Below are positions 1-8,487 of a DNA stretch of 64,000 nucleotides, piece by piece (the first letter of the stretch is position 1; each line of letters begins with the position of its first letter). Under the pieces are notes generated by a model. It had not been told where the DNA came from. It ran no database searches and was given only the letters and a program-made list of their open reading frames with translations. The position numbers and the translations under genes are program-made. Source of the stretch: Trujillonella endophytica (GTDB lineage Bacteria > Actinomycetota > Actinomycetes > Mycobacteriales > Geodermatophilaceae); the NCBI RefSeq assembly GCF_019799905.1, contig NZ_JABGCI010000009.1, forward strand, positions 62,001 to 126,000, written 5' to 3'.

Positions 1-1
1 C

Positions 2-832
2 GACCTCGCCGGGCTGCTCACCCGCGCCGAGCTCGACGGCGACACCTGGATCCTCAACGGCCAGAAGACCTGGAGCACCTCGGCCTACGCCGCCGACTGG
101 GGGCTGTGCCTGGCGCGGACGAACTGGGACGTGCCCAAGCACCGCGGGCTGACCATGTTCCTCGTGCCGACGGTCGCCCCCGGGCTGCACATGAACCGGG
201 TGAAGATGGTCAACGGCTCCCGCGAGTTCTGCGAGGAGTTCTTCACCGACGTGCAGCTGCCCGCCTCCGCCGTCGTGGGCGAGGTGAACGACGGGTGGGC
301 CGTGGCGTCGCGTCAGCTGTTCCACGAGCGCAACGCCGTCGGCGGCGGGTCGCCGTTCGTCAGCGGCCTCGCCGGCCGGCCACGGGCCCTGGGGGGCCAG
401 TCGCCGTTCACCGTGGCGAAGGCGACCGGCCGGGCGGCCGAGCCGGGCGTGCGCGAGCGGGTGGGGGAGTGGGTGGCCCTGGAGACCGTGAAGAACCAGA
501 TGGTCGCCCGCGTGAGCCGGGCCATCGGGACCGGCACGCTCCCCGCGCCCGGCGCGGCCCTGCTGCGGCTGTTCCACGCCGAGGCCGCCCAGCGCTCCAC
601 GGACCTGGCGATGGACGTCGCCGGGGCGCAGATCGCCGCCGGCGTCGGCACCGAGGAGGGCATCGCCGGACGGGCCGGTGTCAGCTACCTGAGCCGGCAG
701 GGTGCCAGCCTCGGCGGCGGCAGCAGCGAGATGGCGCGCAACCAGATCAGCGAGCGGCTGCTCAGCATGCCCCGCGAGCAGAGCAACGACCGCGACATCC
801 CCTTCAACCAGGTCAAGCGCGGCCGGTCGTGA
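2..832 (+). CDS. Acyl-CoA dehydrogenase family protein (5' end outside window)
   Basis: This is the C-terminal 276 residues of a flavin-dependent acyl-CoA dehydrogenase; the start lies upstream of base 1. The open frame at the edge already carries the mid-protein beta-barrel segment (GDTWILNGQKTWSTSA), followed by a loop ending VNDGWAVA and a helical C-terminal half ending in GGGSSEMARNQISERLL, the usual end of the FadE fold. It would insert an alpha,beta double bond into an acyl-CoA and pass electrons to ETF. Its stop lies 49 bases before the acyl-CoA synthetase start, so the two are probably cotranscribed. The substrate is not readable; the family assignment is firm. Confidence 0.9.
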   Translation, partial: DLAGLLTRAELDGDTWILNGQKTWSTSAYAADWGLCLARTNWDVPKHRGLTMFLVPTVAPGLHMNRVKMVNGSREFCEEFFTDVQLPASAVVGEVNDGWAVASRQLFHERNAVGGGSPFVSGLAGRPRALGGQSPFTVAKATGRAAEPGVRERVGEWVALETVKNQMVARVSRAIGTGTLPAPGAALLRLFHAEAAQRSTDLAMDVAGAQIAAGVGTEEGIAGRAGVSYLSRQGASLGGGSSEMARNQISERLLSMPREQSNDRDIPFNQVKRGRS

Positions 833-881
833 CAGGCTCCGCGACCGACCCGCGCCCGACCGCGTACACCCGGAGCGCCCG

Positions 882-2378
882 ATGAACCTCGCGATGATCC
901 TCGACATGGTCGCCGACGGGATGCCCGACCGCGTCCTGATCGGCAACCGTGAGGACGGCCTGACCGGGACGACGCTGCGGGCCAAGGCGACGGCCGGTGC
1001 CGCGCACGTGGCCGGGCTCGGCGCCGACCGGCTGGTCTACCTGGGCCCCAACGGCGCCGCCTTCCCGGTCGCCCTGTTCGCCGCGACGCTCGCCGGCGTG
1101 CCGTTCCTCCCGCTGAACTACCGGCTGGGGGAGGAGCAGCTCACCGAGATCATGAGCCGCCAGACGGCGCCGCTGGTCGTCACCGACACCCCCGAGCGCG
1201 TCCCGGGCGCGCGGACGATCGGCATCGCGGAGTTCGCCTCGCTGCCTGCCGTCGACGCCGCGCCGCTGCAGTCCTACGAGATCGAGTCCGAGTCCGTCGC
1301 CGTCCTGCTGATGACCAGCGGCACCACGGCGGCTCCGAAGAGCGCGGTGCTCCGGCACAGCAACCTCACCGCCTACCTGTTCGGCTCGGTGGAGTTCGCC
1401 TCGGTCGACGAGAGCGACGCGACGCTGGTCAGCGTCCCGCCGTACCACATCGCCGCCGTCGCCAACTGCCTGTCGAACCTGTACGCCGGGCGGCGGGTGG
1501 TCTACCTCGACGTCTTCTCCCCGGGCGAGTGGCTCGACGTGGTCGAGCAGCAGGGCATCACGCACGCCATGGTCGTGCCGACGATGCTGGCCCGGATCGT
1601 CGGCGAGCTGGAGACCCGCGGCGCGCAGGGGCCCTCGTCGCTCCGGTCGGTGTCCTACGGCGGTGCCAAGATCGCCGCCGAGGTGATCGAGAAGGCGCTG
1701 ACGCTGTTCCCGGAGACCGGCTTCGTCAACGCCTACGGGCTGACCGAGACCGCGTCCTCGATCGCCGTGCTCGGCCCGGAGGACCACCGCGAGGCCGTCT
1801 CCTCCGACGACCCCGCCGTCCGCGCCCGGCTGGGCTCGGTGGGCCGCGCGCTGCCCTCGGTGGAGATCGAGGTCCACGACGACGAGGGGAACGTCTGCGC
1901 CCCGGGCGTCGTCGGCGACATCGTCGTCCGCGGCCCGCAGGTCGCCGGTGAGTACCTCGAGCAGGGCAGCAAGGTGCAGTCCGACGGCTGGTTCCCCACG
2001 CGCGACCGCGGCTACGTCGACGACGGCGGCTTCATCTTCGTCCGCGGCCGTTCCGACGACACGATCATCCGCGGCGGCGAGAACATCGCCCCGGCCGAGA
2101 TCGAGGACGTCCTCGGCCGGCACCCGGCGGTCCTCGAGGCCGTCGTGGCCGGCGTGCCGGACGTCGAGTGGGGCCAGGTCATCGGCGCCTTCGTGCTGCT
2201 GCGCCCGGGTGCAGAGCTCCGAGAGGACGAGCTGCGCCAGTGGGTGCGCGAGCGGCTGCGCGGCTCCAAGACCCCCGACCGGGTCGTCTTCGTCGAGGAG
2301 TTCCCCACGACCCCCACGGGCAAGGTGGTCCGCCGCGAGCTCGTGGCCCTGGTGGCCGAGCCCGCGCAGTCCGTCTGA
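882..2378 (+). CDS. AMP-binding acyl-CoA synthetase (class I adenylate-forming ligase)
   Basis: A 498-residue ligase that should activate a carboxylic acid with ATP and CoA. The ATP-binding P-loop reads LLMTSGTTAAPKSAVL, the adenylate-site motif is YGLTETAS, the hinge is TRDRGYVDDGGFIFVRGRSD followed by GGENIAPAEIEDVL, and the C-terminal catalytic lysine sits in PTGKVVRREL. Length is normal for medium/long-chain or aryl-CoA ligases. The ATG at 882 is chosen because homology begins there; the frame is open further upstream but overlaps the dehydrogenase. Standing directly after an acyl-CoA dehydrogenase, it likely supplies the CoA thioester that starts the pathway. Substrate unknown. Confidence 0.9.
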   Translation: MNLAMILDMVADGMPDRVLIGNREDGLTGTTLRAKATAGAAHVAGLGADRLVYLGPNGAAFPVALFAATLAGVPFLPLNYRLGEEQLTEIMSRQTAPLVVTDTPERVPGARTIGIAEFASLPAVDAAPLQSYEIESESVAVLLMTSGTTAAPKSAVLRHSNLTAYLFGSVEFASVDESDATLVSVPPYHIAAVANCLSNLYAGRRVVYLDVFSPGEWLDVVEQQGITHAMVVPTMLARIVGELETRGAQGPSSLRSVSYGGAKIAAEVIEKALTLFPETGFVNAYGLTETASSIAVLGPEDHREAVSSDDPAVRARLGSVGRALPSVEIEVHDDEGNVCAPGVVGDIVVRGPQVAGEYLEQGSKVQSDGWFPTRDRGYVDDGGFIFVRGRSDDTIIRGGENIAPAEIEDVLGRHPAVLEAVVAGVPDVEWGQVIGAFVLLRPGAELREDELRQWVRERLRGSKTPDRVVFVEEFPTTPTGKVVRRELVALVAEPAQSV

Positions 2379-2447
2379 GGGCGGACCCCCCTCCCCGCGC
2401 CACGTTCCGCGCGGCGCGGGCCCCGAGGGGGGCACCGTCGTTCCCCC

Positions 2448-2503
2448 GGCCGGCCGGTCCGGCGGCGCTCCCGACCCCGGGAGCGCCGCGGGTCCGGCCG
2501 GCC
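2448..2503 (+). terminator. Large nested hairpin after the acyl-CoA synthetase
   Basis: A perfect 11-bp stem (2462-2472 with 2479-2489, six-base loop) is nested inside an outer 10-bp GGCCGGCCGG/CCGGCCGGCC stem (2448-2457 with 2494-2503). No T-run follows, as is common in high-GC actinobacteria. It sits 70 bases after the synthetase stop and before a fresh promoter, so termination is the natural reading. Confidence 0.6.
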
Positions 2504-2580
2504 GTTCGTCGTGGTCGATCCGCCGCCCGGCTCCGGTGGGGCCGGGCGGCCGCGACTGTGAGCCAGGGCCCATCCGGGCC

Positions 2581-2620
2581 TTGAGTTCGACACTTCGATG
2601 GATATACTCCGGTTCGACTC
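2581..2620 (+). promoter_or_regulatory. Candidate promoter and operator for the CoA-transferase operon
   Basis: TTGAGT (2581-2586), a 16-base spacer and TATACT (2603-2608) form a good sigma-70-type promoter in an unusually A+T-rich patch. A gapped inverted repeat, GAGTTCGA (2584-2591) against TCGACTC (2614-2620), brackets the -10 box, suggesting a repressor site. The 376-base gap 2379-2755 otherwise contains the terminator hairpin upstream and an untranslated leader of roughly 140 bases in which no gene was seen. Confidence 0.55.
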
Positions 2621-2755
2621 AGGCGTGAGGGAGGTCTCAGTGACCTGCACGTCCGCGCGAGCCCTCGTCGGGCCCGTCACGACGCCCCGACTCACCTGAC
2701 CACCCGTCCGCATCGTGCGGGTGGTTCCCCCGTCGAGAAGCTGAGGTTGCATCGC

Positions 2756-3982
2756 GTGTTGAGACCGATGGAAGGCGTCCGGGTCCTCGAGGTCGCCCAG
2801 TTCACCTTCGTGCCCTCTGCCGGCGCCGTGCTCGCCGACTGGGGCGCGGACGTCATCAAGATCGAGCACGCGGAGAAGGGTGACGCCCAGCGCGGCCTGG
2901 TCAAGGCCCTCGGCCACGACGTCACCGGCAAGAACAGCTTCGCCCCGATCATGGACGGTCCGAACCGCGGCAAGCGCAGCCTGGGCCTGTCCCTGGAGAA
3001 GCCCGAGGCCAAGCGGGTGCTCGAGGACCTCATCAAGGGCAGTGACGTCTTCCTCACCAACTTCCTGCCCGAGGCGCGCCGGAAGCTGGGCATCGACGTC
3101 GAGGACGTCCGGGCGATCAACCCGAAGATCATCTACGCGGTCGGCTCGGCCTTCGGCTACGCCGGTCCGGAGGCGGAGAAGGGCGGCTACGACGGCACGG
3201 CCTTCTGGTCCCGCTCCGGCGGCGCCGACACCGCCACCCCCCTGGGCTACGACGGCCTGATCCAGCAGCCCGGTGGCGCCTACGGCGACAACATCGGCGG
3301 CATGACCATCGCCGGCGGCATCTCCGCGGCGCTGTTCGCGCGTGAGCGGACCGGCGAGGCCGCGGTCGTCGACATCTCCCTGCTCGGCGTGGGCGCCTGG
3401 GCCGGCCAGATGAACATCGGCCTCGCGCTGATGGCCGGTGGTCCGCTCCCCAAGTTCGACCCCAAGGCGGGCAACATCAGCAACCCGTTGACCGGCACCT
3501 ACAAGACCAAGGACGGCCGGTTCCTCAACCTGGTCATGCTGCAGCCGGGCCGCTACTGGCCGGACTTCGTGGAGAAGATCGGCCACCCGGAGCTGGCCAC
3601 CGACGAGCGGTTCGACTCGGCGCAGAAGCTCATGGAGAACTCCAAGGTCGCCGCGGAGATCGTGGCCGAGATCATCGCCACGAAGACCAAGGACGAGTGG
3701 CTGCCCGCCTTCACGTCGATGGAGGGTCAGTGGGCGGTCGTCCAGAACACCTACGAGGTCGGCAACGACCCGCAGCTGCTGGCGACCGGCAACATCGCCG
3801 ACGTCACCGACGCGGAGGGCAACCCCCGCAAGCTCATCACCAACCCGGTGCACTTCAACCGGGAGGCCCCGAAGCTCACGCGTGGGCCGCTGTTCGCCGA
3901 GCACACCGACGAGATACTGGCCGAGCTCGGGCTCTCCGACGAGGAGGCCATCCAGCTGAAGATCGCCGGCGCCGTCACGTGA
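2756..3982 (+). CDS. CaiB/BaiF-type CoA-transferase (family III)
   Basis: A 408-residue family III CoA-transferase that moves CoA between an acyl-CoA and a free acid. The N-terminal signature is MEGVRVLEVAQFTFVPSAGA followed by LADWGADVIKIEH, and the conserved acidic site lies in AYGDNIGGMTIAGG. Start choice: GTG at 2756 has GAGG nine bases upstream; TTG 2747 (too close to the SD) and ATG 2768 are alternatives. It is the first gene after the strong promoter at 2581 and its stop overlaps the next start by four bases, so it heads the operon. It offers an ATP-free alternative to the synthetase for loading CoA. Family certain; substrate not. Confidence 0.9.
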   Translation: MLRPMEGVRVLEVAQFTFVPSAGAVLADWGADVIKIEHAEKGDAQRGLVKALGHDVTGKNSFAPIMDGPNRGKRSLGLSLEKPEAKRVLEDLIKGSDVFLTNFLPEARRKLGIDVEDVRAINPKIIYAVGSAFGYAGPEAEKGGYDGTAFWSRSGGADTATPLGYDGLIQQPGGAYGDNIGGMTIAGGISAALFARERTGEAAVVDISLLGVGAWAGQMNIGLALMAGGPLPKFDPKAGNISNPLTGTYKTKDGRFLNLVMLQPGRYWPDFVEKIGHPELATDERFDSAQKLMENSKVAAEIVAEIIATKTKDEWLPAFTSMEGQWAVVQNTYEVGNDPQLLATGNIADVTDAEGNPRKLITNPVHFNREAPKLTRGPLFAEHTDEILAELGLSDEEAIQLKIAGAVT

Positions 3983-4830
3983 GCGAGGCGAGTTCCACGC
4001 CCGCGACGACGGACCGGGTCGGCTTCATCGGCCTGGGCAGCCAGGGCGGCCCGATGGCCCGGCGGATCGTCGAGGACGGCGTTCCCACGGTCCTCTGGGC
4101 ACGCAGGCAGGAGGCGCTCGACGCCTACGCCGACACCGCCGCCGAGTACGCGTCGTCGCCGGCGGACCTCGCGGCGCGCGTCGACATCGCCTGTGTCTGC
4201 GCTGTCGACGACACCGGCGTGGAGTCCCTCGTCGGCGCACCAGGCGGGTTGCTCTCTGCGATGGCCCCCGGCGGCGTCGTCGTCGTCCACAGCACCGTGC
4301 ACCCCGACACCGTCCGGCGGCTGGCCGAGCAAGCGGAGGCGAAGGGCATCGCGCTCCTCGATGCCCCGGTCAGCGGCGGCGGGCCGGCCGCGGAGGCGCG
4401 CAGGCTGCTCGTGATGGTGGGCGGTGACGCCGAGGTGCTCGAGCGGGTCCGGCCGGTCTTCGAGACCTTCGCCGACCCGGTCGTCCACCTCGGACCCGTC
4501 GGTGCCGGTCAGCGCGCCAAGCTGATCAACAACCTGATGCTCACCGCCAACCTGGGGGTGCTGGAGAGCGCCTACGCGCTCGCCCGGTCGCTGCAGGTCG
4601 ACCCCGAGCAGCTCAGCACGGTGCTCAGCCACGGCAGCGGCAACAGCTTCGCCGTCAACGTGCTGCGCGGGCCGGACTTCGTCCTCGGTCCCATGGGCGC
4701 CATGGCCGGCCCGCTGCTGCAGAAGGACGCCCGGCTGGTCATCGACCTGGCCACGGCCGAGGGCGCAGAGCCCGGCACGGTCCTCGTGGCCGCCGACGCC
4801 GCCCTGGCCTCCATGGGCTGCCCGCGGTGA
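3979..4830 (+). CDS. NAD(P)-dependent beta-hydroxyacid dehydrogenase (3-hydroxyisobutyrate dehydrogenase-like)
   Basis: A 283-residue member of the 3-hydroxyisobutyrate/glyoxylate reductase family. It begins with the Rossmann dinucleotide site (VGFIGLGSQGGPMARRIVE), has the substrate loop DAPVSGGGPAAEARRL and the catalytic-lysine helix GAGQRAKLINNLM. The GTG start overlaps the CoA-transferase stop (GTGA), implying translational coupling. It probably oxidises a beta-hydroxy acid or related alcohol. A second paralogue lies at 6085. Nothing suggests damage. The exact substrate cannot be inferred. Confidence 0.88.
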   Translation: MSEASSTPATTDRVGFIGLGSQGGPMARRIVEDGVPTVLWARRQEALDAYADTAAEYASSPADLAARVDIACVCAVDDTGVESLVGAPGGLLSAMAPGGVVVVHSTVHPDTVRRLAEQAEAKGIALLDAPVSGGGPAAEARRLLVMVGGDAEVLERVRPVFETFADPVVHLGPVGAGQRAKLINNLMLTANLGVLESAYALARSLQVDPEQLSTVLSHGSGNSFAVNVLRGPDFVLGPMGAMAGPLLQKDARLVIDLATAEGAEPGTVLVAADAALASMGCPR

Positions 4831-4848
4831 CCTGCGCTCCCGCGCTGG

Positions 4849-4880
4849 GGGCGCCGGCCGGGTCCGCCCGGCCGGCGCCC
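4849..4880 (+). terminator. Perfect 14-bp hairpin after the first dehydrogenase
   Basis: GGGCGCCGGCCGGG (4849-4862), loop TCCG and its exact complement (4867-4880). It sits 18 bases after the stop and 29 bases before the next start, so it may attenuate rather than fully stop transcription into the amidohydrolase gene. Confidence 0.7.
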
Positions 4881-4909
4881 TCGTCCTCCGTCTCCCGAGA
4901 GGCTTGACG

Positions 4910-6037
4910 ATGCTGCCCGACGACACGAGGGTCGTCTCCGTCGACGACCACGTCGTCGAGCACGCCCGCGTCTGGCTGGACCGGTTGCCGCTGCGCTCCC
5001 GGGAGGCTGCGCCGCAGATCGAGCGCGGCGCCGGCGGCCGCGACACCTGGGTGTTCGAGGGCGAGCCGGTGTCGGACTTCGGTCTCGACGTGGTGGCGGG
5101 CAAGGACCCCCGGGAGTTCGGGATCGGGCCCGTCGGCTTCGGCGACATGCGGCCGGGGTGCTACGACCCCGCCGCGCGCCTCGCCGACATGGACGCCGAG
5201 GGCGTGTGGGCGCAGATGTGCTTCCCCACGTTCGGCGGCACTGCCGGCACGACGTTCGCGCGGGCCCGTGACAAGCAGCTCGCCGCCGACTGCGTGCGCG
5301 CCTACAACGACTTCGTCCTCGACGAGTGGTGCGACTACGCGCCCGACCGCCAGATCCCGCTCGTCCTCGTGCCGTTCTGGGACGTGCCGGCGGCCGTCGC
5401 CGAGGTCGAGCGGACGGCGGCGCTGGGCGCCCGCTCGGTGAGCCTGCTGGAGGCCCCGCACCGGCTCGGCCTGCCCTCGTACCACTCCGACCACTGGGAC
5501 CCGCTGCTGCGCGCGTGCGAGGAGGCGCAGCTGCCCGTCTCCATGCACTTCGTCTCCAGCGGGGCGCCGCAGGGCGTGGCACCGGACGCCGACGCCTTCG
5601 TGAGCATCGCGCTGTTCGGCGTGAACTCCGTGATGGCCTGCGTGGACCTGCTGATGTCCCCGGTGTTCCACCGGTTCCCCGGGCTGCGCGTCGTGCTGTC
5701 CCAGGCGGGCATCGGCTGGATCCCGTACGTGCTCGAGCGCACCGACTACTCCTGGGAACGGCACCGGTTCTGGTGCGACGTCGACGCCGAGCGGCGCCCG
5801 TCGGAGCTGTTCCGCGACCACGTGTACGGCTGCTTCACCTCCGACCACGCCGGCATCGCGCAGCGCCACGCCATCGGCGTCGAGCAGATCCTCTTCTCCA
5901 GCGACTACCCGCACCCGGACTCGAACTGGCCGCACACCCGCAAGGTCCTCGCGGAGCAGCTCGACGACGTCCCCGACGCCGAGGCCCGGTCGATCGCGGA
6001 GGGCAACGCCCGCCGCCTGTTCCGGTTCCCGGCATGA
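4910..6037 (+). CDS. Amidohydrolase family 2 protein (ACMSD-like metal-dependent hydrolase/decarboxylase)
   Basis: A 375-residue TIM-barrel protein of the amidohydrolase-2 group related to ACMS decarboxylase. The N-terminal metal motif reads VVSVDDHVVEHARVW, a barrel histidine lies in LPVSMHFVSSG and the C-terminal metal aspartate in LFSSDYPHPDSNWPHT. These proteins hydrolyse C-C or amide bonds or decarboxylate. ATG 4910 is preferred because GAGAGG ends seven bases upstream; a TTG at 4904 is in frame. It lies between two hydroxyacid dehydrogenases in the same direction, which argues for a shared catabolic role. The reaction itself is unknown. Confidence 0.85.
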   Translation: MLPDDTRVVSVDDHVVEHARVWLDRLPLRSREAAPQIERGAGGRDTWVFEGEPVSDFGLDVVAGKDPREFGIGPVGFGDMRPGCYDPAARLADMDAEGVWAQMCFPTFGGTAGTTFARARDKQLAADCVRAYNDFVLDEWCDYAPDRQIPLVLVPFWDVPAAVAEVERTAALGARSVSLLEAPHRLGLPSYHSDHWDPLLRACEEAQLPVSMHFVSSGAPQGVAPDADAFVSIALFGVNSVMACVDLLMSPVFHRFPGLRVVLSQAGIGWIPYVLERTDYSWERHRFWCDVDAERRPSELFRDHVYGCFTSDHAGIAQRHAIGVEQILFSSDYPHPDSNWPHTRKVLAEQLDDVPDAEARSIAEGNARRLFRFPA

Positions 6038-6084
6038 CCGTGCCCCGCGCGACCCACCGACGGACGGACCTCGAGGAGCATCGG

Positions 6085-6927
6085 ATGCAGCTGGGATTCA
6101 TCGGCGCCGGACGCATCGGCCGCCCCATGATCGGCCGGCTCGTCGGCGCGGGCCACGAGGTCCGCGCGCTCGTCCGGTCCGCAGCCGCCCGCGAGGCGGT
6201 CACCGCCCTGGGCGCGACGCCGGTCGACGACGTGACCGAGGTCGCCCCCGGCGCGCAGGCGGTGCTGCTGTGCCTCTACAGCGACGCCCAGGTCCGCGAG
6301 CTCGCCCTCGACGGCGACCTGGTCGACCGGATGGAGCCCGGCACGCTCCTGGTGATCCACACGACCGGCAGCCCGCTCACCGCGACCGCGATCGCCGAAC
6401 GGGGGGCGGCGCGGGACATCGAGGTGGTCGACGCCCCGATCAGCGGCGGGCCGCACAACATCGAGGCCGGCGCCGTCACCCTCTACACCGGCGCCACCGA
6501 GGCCGGGCTGGAGCGCGCCCGGCCGGTCCTGTCCGCCTACGGCGACCCGGTCGTGCACCTGGGCCCCACCGGCGCCGGCCAGCAGGTCAAGCTGCTGAAC
6601 AACGCCGTCTTCGCGGCCAACATCGGGATCATCGCCGAGGCCGTCCGCCTCGCCGGCGAGCTGGGTCTCGACGAGGCCGCCGTGCTGCGCGGCATCACCA
6701 ACGGCAGCGGCACCAGCATGGCCCTGGGCGCGGCCGCCCGCTCCGGCTCGATCGCCGCGTTCGGCGCGGCCGTCGGCGAGTTCGTCGGCAAGGACGTCGC
6801 CGTGGTCAAGCAGGTCGCCGCCGAGCTCGGCGTCGACCTCGGGTCGATGGACGGACCGCACCGCGTGCTGGCCGACCTCCTGCTCCCCGAGCACCGTGCA
6901 CTGATGCTCGCCGACGCGAGCGTCTGA
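6085..6927 (+). CDS. NAD(P)-dependent beta-hydroxyacid dehydrogenase, second copy
   Basis: A 280-residue 3-hydroxyisobutyrate-dehydrogenase-like protein: Rossmann motif LGFIGAGRIGRPMIGRLV at the N-terminus, substrate loop DAPISGGPHNIEAGAV, lysine helix GAGQQVKLLNNAVFAAN. ATG 6085 has GAGGAG six bases upstream. It shares the architecture of the gene at 3979 but differs throughout, so it is an old paralogue and not a recent duplication. Flanked by an amidohydrolase and an aldehyde dehydrogenase, it may make the alcohol/aldehyde step that feeds the dehydrogenase at 6990. Confidence 0.88.
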   Translation: MQLGFIGAGRIGRPMIGRLVGAGHEVRALVRSAAAREAVTALGATPVDDVTEVAPGAQAVLLCLYSDAQVRELALDGDLVDRMEPGTLLVIHTTGSPLTATAIAERGAARDIEVVDAPISGGPHNIEAGAVTLYTGATEAGLERARPVLSAYGDPVVHLGPTGAGQQVKLLNNAVFAANIGIIAEAVRLAGELGLDEAAVLRGITNGSGTSMALGAAARSGSIAAFGAAVGEFVGKDVAVVKQVAAELGVDLGSMDGPHRVLADLLLPEHRALMLADASV

Positions 6928-6944
6928 CCCGTCCGCCCCACCCC

Positions 6945-6966
6945 GTCGCGGCACCCCCGCCGCGAC
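6945..6966 (+). terminator. Short hairpin between dehydrogenase genes
   Basis: GTCGCGGC, a six-base loop and GCCGCGAC make a perfect 8-bp stem 17 bases after the stop and 23 before the next start. It may be a weak terminator or an mRNA processing/stability element within an operon. Confidence 0.4.
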
Positions 6967-6989
6967 ACCGCACCGCAGAGGAGACCGAC

Positions 6990-8453
6990 ATGGCAGTCCC
7001 CGTGGACCGGATGCTGATCGACGGCGAGCTCGTGCCCGCGGGCACGGGCCGGACCTTCGACAACGTCAACCCGGCGACCGAGGAGGTCATCGGCGCCGTC
7101 CCCGACGCCGACGCCACCGACGTCGAGCGGGCCATCGGCGCCGCGCGCCGCGCGTTCGACACCACCGACTGGTCGACGGACGTGGAGCTGCGCCGCCGCT
7201 GCCTCACCCAGCTGCGCGACGCGCTGCGGTCGGAGGTCGAGACCCTGCGCGGCCTCGTCGTCGCCGAGACCGGCTCGCCGGTCATGCTCACCAGCGGCAT
7301 CCAGCTCGAGGCCCCGATCGGCTTCTTCGACCACTACATCGACATGCTGGCGACCTTCGACTTCGAGCGCCCGATCCCCACCAAGGACGTCATGGGCGTC
7401 CGGGTGGACCGGGTCATCCGGCGCGAGGCCGCGGGCGTCGTCGCCGCGATCACGCCGTGGAACTACCCCTTCTACCTGAACATCTGCAAGATCGCGGGCG
7501 CGCTGGCCGCCGGCTGCACCGTGGTGCTCAAGCCCGCCCCGGACACCCCGTGGAGTGCGCTGGCGATCGGCGCCATCGTCGCCGAGCACACCGACATCCC
7601 GGCCGGCGTGCTCAACGTGGTCACCACCAGCGACAACTCCGTCGCCGAGATCCTGGCCACCCACCCCGACGTCGACCAGGTGACGCTCACCGGCTCGACC
7701 GCGACCGGCCGCAAGGTCATGGCCGCGGCCGCGGGGACGATCAAGCGGGTCACCCTGGAGCTCGGCGGCAAGTCCGCCGCGATCCTGCTGGACGACGCCG
7801 ACTTCCAGTCGATCATCCCGACGATGGCCGGTGGCGTCTGCGCCCACGCCGGACAGGGCTGTGCCCAGCTGACCCGCATGCTGGTGCCGCGCTCTCGGTA
7901 CGAGGAGGCGATCGCGATCGCCGCGGCGGTCATGCCGCACATCCCGTGGGGCGACCCGACCGAGCCGGGCACCGTCATGGGTCCGGTGGTCAACGCCCGT
8001 CAGCGGGACAGCATCCTGCGCTACATCCAGTCGGCCCGGGACGAGGGCGGCCGCATCGCCTACGGCGGCGAGCCGCTGGACCGCGAGAAGGGCTACTTCG
8101 TCCCGCCGACCCTCATCGCCGACGTGGACCCCAAGTCCACCGTGGCGCAGGAGGAGATCTTCGGCCCGGTCCTCGTGGTGCTGCCCTACGACGACGAGGA
8201 CGACGCGGTCCGGATCGCCGACAACACGATCTTCGGCCTCTCCGGCGCCGTCTACAGCGCCGACCCCGCCCGGGCCCTGCGGGTCGCGCGCCGGCTGCGG
8301 ACGGGCACGGTCGGGGTCAACGGCGCACAGTGGTTCGACGTGCAGTCCCCCTTCGGTGGCTACAAGCAGAGCGGCCTCGGCCGTGAGTGGGGCAACGAGG
8401 GCCTCGAGGACTTCCTCGAGGTCAAGACCATCGCCTTCCCCGCGGCCGACTGA
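6990..8453 (+). CDS. Aldehyde dehydrogenase family protein (ALDH superfamily)
   Basis: A 487-residue NAD(P)-dependent aldehyde dehydrogenase. Visible motifs are the Rossmann-entry AAITPWNYPFYLNICKIAGA, the general-base glutamate in VTLELGGKSA, the nucleophilic cysteine in HAGQGCAQLTR and the C-terminal FGGYKQSGLGREWG. ATG 6990 has AGAGGAGA about six bases upstream. It would oxidise an aldehyde to the acid or acyl-CoA precursor. The gene is followed closely by a mycofactocin-type SDR, so an alcohol to aldehyde to acid relay is a reasonable inference. Confidence 0.92.
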   Translation: MAVPVDRMLIDGELVPAGTGRTFDNVNPATEEVIGAVPDADATDVERAIGAARRAFDTTDWSTDVELRRRCLTQLRDALRSEVETLRGLVVAETGSPVMLTSGIQLEAPIGFFDHYIDMLATFDFERPIPTKDVMGVRVDRVIRREAAGVVAAITPWNYPFYLNICKIAGALAAGCTVVLKPAPDTPWSALAIGAIVAEHTDIPAGVLNVVTTSDNSVAEILATHPDVDQVTLTGSTATGRKVMAAAAGTIKRVTLELGGKSAAILLDDADFQSIIPTMAGGVCAHAGQGCAQLTRMLVPRSRYEEAIAIAAAVMPHIPWGDPTEPGTVMGPVVNARQRDSILRYIQSARDEGGRIAYGGEPLDREKGYFVPPTLIADVDPKSTVAQEEIFGPVLVVLPYDDEDDAVRIADNTIFGLSGAVYSADPARALRVARRLRTGTVGVNGAQWFDVQSPFGGYKQSGLGREWGNEGLEDFLEVKTIAFPAAD

Positions 8454-8487
8454 CCGCGGGCTCGAGAAGAACGAGAGAGGACACCCA

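Noticed and set aside
813..2573. Long minus-strand frame opposite the acyl-CoA synthetase
   Set aside because: It is the antisense shadow of a well-supported gene in very high-GC DNA, with Arg/Gly/Asp-rich low-complexity translation and no family motifs. Many similar long frames on both strands were discarded for the same reason.
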